DNA from: Bacteroidales bacterium | GTDB taxonomy: Bacteria > Bacteroidota > Bacteroidia > Bacteroidales > WCHB1-69 | Length of the DNA stretch: 21,320 bases | NCBI GenBank assembly: GCA_012838875.1 | Contig: DUOL01000137.1 | Location: forward strand, 1 to 21,320 | Direction: 5' to 3' | Shown: positions 15,254 through 21,320 of the stretch, piece after piece | Layout of the letters: every line of letters begins with the position of its first letter | How positions within the stretch are numbered: position 1 is the first letter of the stretch | The notes under the pieces: generated by a model | The model's database searches: none | What the model saw: only the letters and a program-made list of their open reading frames with translations | What the model was told of the DNA's origin: nothing | Position numbers and translations under genes: made by a program

Positions 15254-17878
15254 ATGCAAAATAAGTTTTATATATCTTTTCTTACCTTACTCCTGCTAAT
15301 TTGCTTTCTAATAAATAGTGGTTATTCGCAAGTTATCATTCCATCGGAAGAGCAACAAAAAATAGCTGAAGTGGACTATTCCTCTCCGAAAAACTATGAA
15401 ATCGGAGGAATCACCTTCACGGGAAATGCTCAGTATGACCAGCGCGGGTTGTTGTTTAATGTGGGTGATAGAATTGATATCCCAAGCGAAAAGATTACGG
15501 AAACTATTAAATCTTTGTGGAATACCGGACTGTTTGAAAATATCGATATTACTATTACCAAAATTGTCGGAGATTTAGTTTTCCTTAATATTGAACTCCA
15601 AGCACGTGCCCGTCTTGCCGCTTTTGCGTTCTCAGGAACTAAAAAAAGTGAAGAGAAAGACCTGCGCGATAAAATTAAAATTTCTCAAGGAAACCTTGTG
15701 AACGATAATATGAAACAGACATGTGCCAATATTATCAGAAAATATTACGTGGATAAAGGATACTATAATTGTGAGGTCTTTGTTGAGGAGAAAGCGGATG
15801 AGAAAATATCAAATGCCGTGAACCTCTTTTTTCATGTTACGAAATATAAAAAAGTAAAAATTGATAAAATTAATTTTATCGGGAATAAGCAGGTCGGGAA
15901 AGCAAAGTTGACCAAAGCGATGAAAGGGTCGAAAGAGAAGTTTTTATTTATCCCTTTTTATAAAGCCGATACCGTTATCTCGTACATGTTTAAAAATCCC
16001 GGTTATTATAAATCCAAAGATATTTCAGAACACCTCTCCGATTATTTTGCAGATAGAGTGAAACTGCGAATTTTTAAGTCTTCCAAATTTAATAAAGAGG
16101 CATACGAAGAAGATAAAAATAGTTTAATTGCTAAATATAACGAGTTGGGATATCGAAATGCTCATATCGAAAAAGATACTTTCTATATGGTTGATGGCAA
16201 CATTGTCATAGATATTCATCTTTCAGAAGGAGAAAAATATTATTTCAGAAATATTGATTTTGTCGGGAATACAAAATACTCAACGGGTCTTTTGAAACAA
16301 CTTCTGAACATTGAAAAAGGAGACGTTTACAATCAGTCGCAATTGATGCAAAATTTGAGTATGAACATGGACGGTACTGATATTAGCTCCTTATATATGA
16401 ATGACGGCTATCTTTTCTTTTATGCTAACCCCGTTGAGGTGCTGATTGAGGATGATTCCATCGATATTGAGATACGGATTCACGAAGGAAAACAAGCTAA
16501 ATATAACCGAATTTCAGTATCGGGAAATACAAAAACAAGCGATAACGTTATTCTACGAGAAGTTACAACGATTCCGGGACAACTTTTTAATCGCTCGGAC
16601 ATTATTCGGACGCAGCAGATGTTATTGTCATTAGGTTATTTTGACCAAGAGAAGTTAAATGTTCTTCCTAAACCGAACGAAGCAGACGGTACCGTGGATA
16701 TAGAATATGTGGTTTCGGAGACGTCGTCCGATCAATTTGAATTGTCAGCCGGCTACGGAGCAACAGGTTTGGTACTGAGTGCGGGAATCTCTTTTAATAA
16801 CTTTTCTTTTAAAAAACTCTTTGATAAAACTGCGTGGACACCGGTCCCTTCGGGAGACGGTCAAAAATTGGCTTTACGCATATCCACGAATGCTACTTGG
16901 TATCAATCGTATAGTTTGTCTTTTACAGAACCTTGGCTGGGAGGTAAAAAACCGAACTCTCTAAGCTCGTCAATCTATTATCAAAAACAAACTAATGGTT
17001 TTAATAGAAAAGATAAACGCTATGCAACCATTGAAATCGTCGGGGCAAATCTTACTTTTGCTAAAAAAATAAAATGGCCAGATGACTATTTTCAGGTTGC
17101 TCACGGATTAGTGTATCAGTACTACATGGTCAATAATTATAGCAATCTTTTTATCTTTAATACGGGATATGCGAATAATATTAGCTACGTGTTTACTATT
17201 ATGCGTAACTCTATAAGTGCACCGATATATCCGCGCGAAGGAAGCGAAATTCTCTTTTCCGTACAGTTAACGCCACCGTATTCGTTATTTTCCAAAAAAG
17301 ATTTTAATACAATTACCGACCAAGAAAAGTATAAGTTTCTTGAATTTCATAAATGGAAATTTAATATCTCATGGTTTGCGAAGATTGTTGAAAATTTAGT
17401 GCTTAACGTACGTTTAAAAACAGGATTTATCGGTTGTTATAATCCCAAAATCGGAGCACCACCCTTTGAAAGATTTTATTTAGGTGGTGACGGACTTTCA
17501 AATTATGCCCTAGACGGTCGTGAAGTTATTGGTATGCGAGGTTATGACGACAGCTCTTTAACACCGTTATTAAAAGGAAATGAAGTCGGAGGAACAATTT
17601 ATAATAAATTTACAGCTGAGTTGAGGTATCCGATAACCCTCAATCCGAGTGCGACCATCTATTTGCTTACGTTTGTCGAAGCAGGGAAATCCTGGCTGGA
17701 CAGACGAAATTATACACCATTTAATTTGTATAAGTCGGCAGGTGCCGGAGTGCGAATCTATTTACCTATGTTCGGATTGCTCGGTTTTGATTGGGGTTAC
17801 GGTTTCGATCCTATCCCGGGAAAACCCGGGGCGAGCGGAAGTAGATTCCATATATCTATTAATCAATCAATTGACTAA
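15254..17878 (+). CDS. bamA: Outer-membrane protein assembly factor BamA
   Basis: This Omp85-family protein folds and inserts outer-membrane beta-barrels. I chose the ATG at 15254 (874 residues). A longer frame from TTG at 15227 would add nine residues ahead of a good signal peptide (MQNKFYISFLTLLLLICF to about GYS). Five POTRA units can be followed by their GN/SG turns: GGITFTGNAQ, FAFSGTKKS, INFIGNKQVG, IDFVGNTKYS and ISVSGNTKTS. The barrel begins near FELSAGYGATGLVLSAG. The conserved loop-6 motif is MRGYDD (about 760), the counterpart of VRGF/Y. The last strand reads RFHISINQSID, without the usual terminal aromatic. It lies between uppS and three ompH genes encoding Skp-type chaperones, its functional partners. 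Confidence 0.95.
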   Translation: MQNKFYISFLTLLLLICFLINSGYSQVIIPSEEQQKIAEVDYSSPKNYEIGGITFTGNAQYDQRGLLFNVGDRIDIPSEKITETIKSLWNTGLFENIDITITKIVGDLVFLNIELQARARLAAFAFSGTKKSEEKDLRDKIKISQGNLVNDNMKQTCANIIRKYYVDKGYYNCEVFVEEKADEKISNAVNLFFHVTKYKKVKIDKINFIGNKQVGKAKLTKAMKGSKEKFLFIPFYKADTVISYMFKNPGYYKSKDISEHLSDYFADRVKLRIFKSSKFNKEAYEEDKNSLIAKYNELGYRNAHIEKDTFYMVDGNIVIDIHLSEGEKYYFRNIDFVGNTKYSTGLLKQLLNIEKGDVYNQSQLMQNLSMNMDGTDISSLYMNDGYLFFYANPVEVLIEDDSIDIEIRIHEGKQAKYNRISVSGNTKTSDNVILREVTTIPGQLFNRSDIIRTQQMLLSLGYFDQEKLNVLPKPNEADGTVDIEYVVSETSSDQFELSAGYGATGLVLSAGISFNNFSFKKLFDKTAWTPVPSGDGQKLALRISTNATWYQSYSLSFTEPWLGGKKPNSLSSSIYYQKQTNGFNRKDKRYATIEIVGANLTFAKKIKWPDDYFQVAHGLVYQYYMVNNYSNLFIFNTGYANNISYVFTIMRNSISAPIYPREGSEILFSVQLTPPYSLFSKKDFNTITDQEKYKFLEFHKWKFNISWFAKIVENLVLNVRLKTGFIGCYNPKIGAPPFERFYLGGDGLSNYALDGREVIGMRGYDDSSLTPLLKGNEVGGTIYNKFTAELRYPITLNPSATIYLLTFVEAGKSWLDRRNYTPFNLYKSAGAGVRIYLPMFGLLGFDWGYGFDPIPGKPGASGSRFHISINQSID

Positions 17879-17970
17879 CTCTTGTGCAATGATAAGTATA
17901 ATATAGTTCTTATAATAAATAATGATTTTAAACGTTTGACTTAATTATTGATAAATAAAAATTTTTAGAT

Positions 17971-18507
17971 ATGAAAAAAAGTATTATTACCCTTTTGTTA
18001 ATGGTTTTTCTTGGTTTTTCTGCTTTTTCACAAAAGTATGCCTATATTGACTCTGAGTACATTTTGAGCAATATGCCCGAATATAACGAAGCACAAGCAG
18101 AATTAGATAGAATTGCTGCCGAGTGGCAGAAAGAGATTGAGTATCAATTTTATAAAATAGATTCTATGTATAAAAAATATCAAGTAGAAGCTATTACATT
18201 GCCGGAAAGCATGAAAAAGAAACGTGAAGAAGTTATTATCGAAGCTGAAAGAAATGTGAAAGATTTACAAAAAAGACGTTTCGGAAAAGATGGCGACCTC
18301 TTTAAAAAGAGAGCCGAGCTTATACAACCGATTCAAGATAGAGTGTTTGCTGTCATCGACGAGTTTGGAAAAGAACGTAACTATGCTTTCATCTTTGATA
18401 CAGCAGGCTCAATGACCATTATTTATGCCGACCCAAAATGGGATATTAACGAGCAGATTATGAATAAATTGGGAATCTCTGCGACCAATGATGCTACGGA
18501 CGAGTAA
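17971..18507 (+). CDS. OmpH/Skp family periplasmic chaperone, paralog 1
   Basis: This 178-residue protein has a signal peptide ending near AFSQ and mature start KYAYIDSEYILSNMPEYNEAQ, the OmpH opening. A long charged helical region (about 45-130) would form the coiled-coil tentacle of a Skp-like trimer that holds unfolded outer-membrane proteins in the periplasm. The C-terminal core strand NYAFIFDTAG is conserved. It is the most divergent of the three tandem copies, with a longer tail (NKLGISATNDATDE) and a PESMKKKREE kink in the tentacle. It lies 92 bases after bamA. No strong promoter match is visible in the gap, so read-through from the cluster promoter is likely. Confidence 0.9.
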   Translation: MKKSIITLLLMVFLGFSAFSQKYAYIDSEYILSNMPEYNEAQAELDRIAAEWQKEIEYQFYKIDSMYKKYQVEAITLPESMKKKREEVIIEAERNVKDLQKRRFGKDGDLFKKRAELIQPIQDRVFAVIDEFGKERNYAFIFDTAGSMTIIYADPKWDINEQIMNKLGISATNDATDE

Positions 18508-18556
18508 TCCTCAATAAACGAACAAATATAATACTGACAATTAATATTTTAACAGA

Positions 18557-19051
18557 ATGAAGAAAACTTTTTTATTTATAACTGCACTATTTTTATTTGC
18601 AGTTACTGCCAATGCTCAAAAGTATGGTCACGTTAACAGCGCTGAAATTTTAAAAATTATGCCGGGCGTTGATTCTATTCAAATTAAACTGTTGGCTTTT
18701 CAAAGTGAATTGGAAAGCGAATTTGAAAGTATGATGGCTGAATTTCAGACCAAAAAAGATAAATTTGATAAAGACGCCGGTACAATGTCTTCTGCCGTGC
18801 GTCAAGTGAGAGAAAAGGAGTTAGTGGATTTACAAACTAGAATCCAAGAGTTCCAGTACGGTGTTCAAGAAGACCTTGAAGAGAAAAAATATGAATTAGT
18901 AAAGCCCTTTCAAGATAAATTACAAAGTGCAATCAATGACGTGGCAAAAGAACATAACTTTGCATACGTTTTTGATGTTCAAACACTACTTTATTACGAA
19001 AAAGGTGAAGATATCACGGATTTGGTTAAGAAAAAATTGGGGATTAAATAG
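18557..19051 (+). CDS. OmpH/Skp family periplasmic chaperone, paralog 2
   Basis: This 164-residue protein has a signal peptide ending TANAQ, then KYGHVNSAEILKIMPGVDSIQ. The coiled-coil tentacle is rich in Glu, Lys and Gln and ends in LVKPFQDKLQSAI. The conserved core strand FAYVFDVQTLLYY and a terminal DITDLVKKKLGIK follow. It is collinear with paralog 3 almost throughout, including MPGVD, RIQEF, KPFQD and the DITD.VKK.LGIK end, so these two look like the more recent duplication. The 49-base gap after paralog 1 contains an AATTAATATTTT tract that recurs in front of paralog 3. Confidence 0.92.
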   Translation: MKKTFLFITALFLFAVTANAQKYGHVNSAEILKIMPGVDSIQIKLLAFQSELESEFESMMAEFQTKKDKFDKDAGTMSSAVRQVREKELVDLQTRIQEFQYGVQEDLEEKKYELVKPFQDKLQSAINDVAKEHNFAYVFDVQTLLYYEKGEDITDLVKKKLGIK

Positions 19052-19078
19052 AATACGAACTAATTAATATTTTTTGCA

Positions 19079-19588
19079 ATGAAAAACAGAATACTTATTA
19101 CTATAGTAACTTTTCTATTTTTATTCCCGGCAGTTACTTCAGCACAGCACAACGTCAAATTTGCACATCTCAATTCTACGGAAATTTATAAAATAATGCC
19201 CGGTGTCGATACCGCACAACAATATATTATTGAACTTCAAGAAGAACTTTCAAAGGAAGGCGAGGCGTTACAAAACGAGTTTAAAGAAAAATATGAGCAA
19301 TATACCAAAATGTCGTCAACTTATTCTGCTACTGTTATGAAAATGAAAGAAGATGAGTTGAATGCCATGTATGTGCGAATTCAGGAATTTTCACAAAATG
19401 CAGAGGAGGAGCTATTGCTGAGACAACAAGAATTGTTAAAACCTTTTCAGGACAGATTATTGGCTATTGTTAAGAAAATTGCCGAAGCCGAAAATTATAC
19501 CTACGTTTTTGATACTTCTACATTGTTGCATTATGACGGCGGGAATGATATCACCGATAAAGTGAAAAAAGAGTTGGGAATTAAATAA
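19079..19588 (+). CDS. OmpH/Skp family periplasmic chaperone, paralog 3
   Basis: This 169-residue protein has a signal peptide ending VTSAQ, then VKFAHLNSTEIYKIMPGVDTAQ. A helical tentacle (about 45-135) and the core strand YTYVFDTSTLLHYDGG lead to the terminal DITDKVKKELGIK. Its closest relative is paralog 2 just upstream, 27 bases away. Bacteroidota commonly carry two ompH genes here, often followed by murI. A third copy in this position and the absence of murI set this locus apart. Its stop lies only 7 bases from the stop of the convergent ricT-like gene, with no obvious terminator between them. Confidence 0.92.
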   Translation: MKNRILITIVTFLFLFPAVTSAQHNVKFAHLNSTEIYKIMPGVDTAQQYIIELQEELSKEGEALQNEFKEKYEQYTKMSSTYSATVMKMKEDELNAMYVRIQEFSQNAEEELLLRQQELLKPFQDRLLAIVKKIAEAENYTYVFDTSTLLHYDGGNDITDKVKKELGIK

Positions 19589-19595
19589 AAAAAAA

Positions 19596-20798
19596 CTAGG
19601 ATTTATCTTCGATTTTTTTCAAATCATCTAAATTATAGTTAGACCCTTCCTCCATTTTCTTTTGGTTGGTAATCGCAAACTCTTCGAGAGAGTTAGGCAT
19701 TTTCCCCGCGTTATTCATCTCAATAATACTCTTAGCCTTTTCCAAAGGTATCGCAAAAATGGTAGAACTATCATTGACATAGCTGTACCAAACAATTTTC
19801 TTGAAAATGTCAATCTTATTTTGCTGTCCTTTGCCTTTTTTAGTCTTTAATTGAATATTTGCACTTGGAAAAGCTTTAATTTCTTGAAGGTAAGTGGATT
19901 GTTCAAAATTGAGGCAGCATTTAAGTTTTCCACACTGTCCCGCTAATTTTTGAGGATTTAAGGAGAGTTGTTGTGTGCGAGCGGTACTGGTAGAAACGGA
20001 TTGGAAATTGGTTAACCACGATGCACAGCACAATTCACGTCCACACGTACCGATGCCGCCTAAACGCCCCGCCTCTTGCCGCACACCAATCTGTTTCATC
20101 TCAATCCGAACTTTAAATTGTTCAGCTAATATTTTTATAAGTTCCCTGAAATCAATTCTTTCGTCCGCTGAATAATAGAAAATAGCTTTTGAGCCATCTC
20201 CCTGATATTCAACATCATTAACTTTCATTTTTAAATTTATATCCCAAGCAATATAACGTGAAGAGAGCATGGTAACATTTTCCAATTCTACAATCGAAAT
20301 CCATTTATCAATGTCTGCGGCACGTGCCAAGCGATAAATCTTTTTGGTAACATCAGACTCTTTCACTTTTTTGTGTGCTAATTGTCGTTTAACCAAAGGT
20401 CCTGTCATAGAGACAATTCCAATATCAAAACCGGGCGTAGCTTCCACCGCTACAATATCGCCAACATTATACACACCTTCCGGGGGAAGATGAAAAAACT
20501 CTTTTCGGCTGTTTTTAAAACGCACCTCAGCAATAGGATATTGGCAAGGGGCAACAGTAATATCTTGCTCTTCAACCCAATTATAAGAGCTTAATTTACA
20601 GGCGTTTGTATTATATGCTTTACAAAAAGTTTCCTCTATATTCGGAGTCTTTGAAATGCCACGAGTTAAAAAAGCATTCTTAGCTATTTTTTCCGCTTCA
20701 ACGCTGTTCGTTGAACGAATATCCATAGCCAGATAATCTTCTAAATTCTCTGAATTTGTATGGTCAGTCTCTTCTTTAGCTTTATTATTTTGTTTCAT
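19596..20798 (-). CDS. ricT: PSP1-domain protein, RicT (YaaT) family
   Basis: This 400-residue cytoplasmic protein carries the PSP1 C-terminal domain. EVRFKNSRKEFFHL and VGDIVAVEATPGFDIGIVSMTGPLV start at about residue 91, and a cysteine cluster follows: GGIGTCGRELCCASW (about 245-260) and CGKLKCCLNFE (about 289-299). Extra cysteines occur at 59, 67 and 85, in the CKL and APC contexts. In Bacillus subtilis, RicT with RicA and RicF forms a complex carrying iron-sulfur clusters that acts with RNase Y in mRNA maturation. No RicA/RicF homolog is visible here and Bacteroidota may use it differently, so the role is inferred only from family. The acidic and polar N-terminus (1-50) and Lys-rich C-terminus look disordered. 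Its -7 element lies 25 bases upstream. Confidence 0.88.
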   Translation of the reverse strand: MKQNNKAKEETDHTNSENLEDYLAMDIRSTNSVEAEKIAKNAFLTRGISKTPNIEETFCKAYNTNACKLSSYNWVEEQDITVAPCQYPIAEVRFKNSRKEFFHLPPEGVYNVGDIVAVEATPGFDIGIVSMTGPLVKRQLAHKKVKESDVTKKIYRLARAADIDKWISIVELENVTMLSSRYIAWDINLKMKVNDVEYQGDGSKAIFYYSADERIDFRELIKILAEQFKVRIEMKQIGVRQEAGRLGGIGTCGRELCCASWLTNFQSVSTSTARTQQLSLNPQKLAGQCGKLKCCLNFEQSTYLQEIKAFPSANIQLKTKKGKGQQNKIDIFKKIVWYSYVNDSSTIFAIPLEKAKSIIEMNNAGKMPNSLEEFAITNQKKMEEGSNYNLDDLKKIEDKS

Positions 20799-20823
20799 CT
20801 GTTTAAATTTGAGTTCGTTTTTG

Positions 20824-20831
20824 CAAAAATA
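20824..20831 (-). promoter_or_regulatory. -7 promoter element of the ricT-like gene
   Basis: On the minus strand this is TATTTTTG, ending 25 bases before the ATG at 20798. It lies between the gene and the GC-rich repeat, so ricT has its own start even if the repeat is also transcribed toward it. Confidence 0.5.
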
Positions 20832-20961
20832 CGAAATAATTTCTTATCCCCTTTTTCTGCATTCAGAAATCTATTTCCTGCCCGTTGTGTTTTTCAAATT
20901 ATGATTATAAATCGAAGATTTTCAATTAGTTATAGTCTCATTTTCTCTATTTTATTTTTTA

Positions 20962-21077
20962 TTAGGGCGTGCCCCCTCGCTACGCTCGGGGTCGGCGCCC
21001 GGTTCCAGTCCGCGGGCACAAGCCGTGGGGACGCAAGGCGGCAAAAAGAGCTTACAAGCTCGCTTTTTTGCCGCCGC
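20962..21077 (-). repeat. GC-rich structured intergenic repeat, right copy (inverted relative to 1-120)
   Basis: Its reverse complement matches 1-120 nearly base for base and is about four bases shorter. The palindromic core is at 21037-21075: GGCGGCAAAAA pairs with TTTTTGCCGCC, bulge at 21062-21064, inner GAGCTT/AAGCTC around an AC turn. The second hairpin lies at 20965-21000. It has outer GGGCG/CGCCC, inner CCCC/GGGG (minus strand, rc of 20988-20991 and 20973-20976), GA/GA mismatches, GC/GC pairs and a GTA loop. The short reading frames across it are artefacts of its GC-rich composition. It occupies the middle of a 522-base gene-free stretch upstream of the ricT-like gene. Confidence 0.85.
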
Positions 21078-21103
21078 GTCCCCATCGGCTTCTGCCCTTG
21101 CGG
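21010..21103. repeat. Long imperfect palindrome centred on the right repeat core
   Basis: The arms on both sides of the core hairpin are themselves complementary, so the right copy can fold into one extended hairpin. Pairings outward from the core are 21026-21034 with 21076-21084 (9 pairs), 21020-21025 with 21086-21091 (6, one bulged base), 21014-21018 with 21093-21097 (5, one mismatch) and 21010-21013 with 21100-21103 (4, two-base bulge). Together with the 17-pair core this is a stem of about 41 pairs. The left copy would need sequence before position 1 to show the same. Confidence 0.7.
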
Positions 21104-21233
21104 GCTTTCCACCTAAGCGCCTCACGCAGCCAACCTGCTCGTGCAGAGCCGTTTAAGTCCAAAATGGAGAGCGGAAAGTGAAGGAATTAGCTTTGCAACG
21201 AAGCACGTGTGTTGACTTAACTGGCGGCGTTCT
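21104..21233. other. Gene-free intergenic stretch between two repeats
   Basis: I find no supportable coding region. The only structure I see is a small stem-loop CTGC-TCGT-GCAG at 21135-21146. Composition shifts from GC-rich next to the palindrome to near-average by about 21180. Confidence 0.4.
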
Positions 21234-21277
21234 TTTTGCCTTGATTTTTTGGTACTTATGTATCAAGACAAAAGTAC
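21234..21277. repeat. CTTGAT/ATCAAG inverted-repeat motif of a Bacteroidota-type intergenic repeat
   Basis: TTTTGcCTTGAT (21234-21245) and ATCAAGaCAAAA (21262-21273) form an 11-pair stem with one mismatch. An alternative pairing, GTACTT (21252-21257) with AAGTAC (21272-21277), shares bases with it, so the two folds exclude each other. On the minus strand the segment reads as a 'CTTTTGTCTTGATAC...AAATCAAGGC' pattern that I recall as common between Bacteroidota genes; this is memory, not a search. Only one copy is in the window. Confidence 0.55.
21269..21276 (-). promoter_or_regulatory. Promoter-like element reading leftward into the GC-rich repeat
   Basis: On the minus strand this is TACTTTTG, matching TAnnTTTG, with a TTTTG about 22 bases upstream that fits a -33 element. 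It is the only -7 match in the window with a plausible -33 partner. Transcription would run through 21233-20962, across the whole folded repeat, toward the ricT-like gene. Confidence 0.4.
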
Positions 21278-21320
21278 GAACTGACTTGTGCCCTAAAACA
21301 AAATTAATTATATTTTTTAA

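Noticed and set aside
1..21077. Composite transposon or genomic island bounded by the inverted repeats
   Set aside because: The interior is housekeeping and envelope genes in conserved orders, with no transposase, integrase or foreign composition. An ordinary chromosome segment between two dispersed repeats is simpler.
20930..21181. Overlapping small reading frames on both strands (Arg/Pro-rich)
   Set aside because: They coincide with the GC-rich palindromic repeat, have biased Arg/Pro/Ser composition, and the same sequence occurs inverted at 1-120 without a preserved frame.
21234..21277. CRISPR-like repeat
   Set aside because: Only one copy is present and there are no regularly spaced units or spacers anywhere in the window.

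Overview
The window looks like chromosome from a low-GC member of the Bacteroidota, probably Bacteroidales-like. The evidence is an AT-rich background, eight copies of the TAnnTTTG -7 promoter element, AT-rich leaders without clear Shine-Dalgarno sequences, and phylum-typical genes: a DUF6089 barrel protein next to uppS-bamA-ompH, a cysteine-rich PSP1/RicT protein, an IPExxxVDY-like protein and an AddA-type helicase-nuclease. All genes are intact housekeeping or envelope genes. I see no phage, insertion sequence, CRISPR array or toxin system.

Layout, left to right. Positions 1-120 hold a GC-rich structured repeat. On the minus strand follow aroE (183-938), translationally coupled to a DUF368 polyprenyl-phosphate transporter gene (935-1882), then an AddA/RecB-like helicase-nuclease (1963-5064) and tRNA-Ser(UGA) (5244-5328) with its terminator. 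On the plus strand are an RluD-type pseudouridine synthase (5443-6507) and an IPExxxVDY-like protein (6529-7251). On the minus strand come lon (7337-9754) and a probable operon read sppA, steroid-5-alpha-reductase-family protein, BtuF-like lipoprotein (13395 down to 9826). A divergent promoter region leads to the plus-strand envelope cluster: DUF6089 protein, uppS, bamA and three tandem ompH/skp paralogs (13567-19588). A ricT-like gene (19596-20798, minus) converges on it with a 7-base gap. The last 522 bases hold no gene but carry a second, inverted copy of the left-end repeat plus another palindromic intergenic repeat.

Functional links: UppS makes undecaprenyl diphosphate, and DUF368 proteins return the monophosphate carrier across the membrane. 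BamA and the OmpH/Skp chaperones assemble outer-membrane proteins. SppA and Lon handle membrane and cytoplasmic proteolysis.

The most unusual content is the pair of GC-rich repeats, in opposite orientation at the two ends (1-120 and 20962-21077). They are nearly identical, contain nested palindromes, and differ in one hairpin by paired changes that keep the stem while preserving tandem G-A mismatches. That suggests selection on a folded DNA or RNA form. The right copy sits downstream of a promoter-like element embedded in a further repeat.
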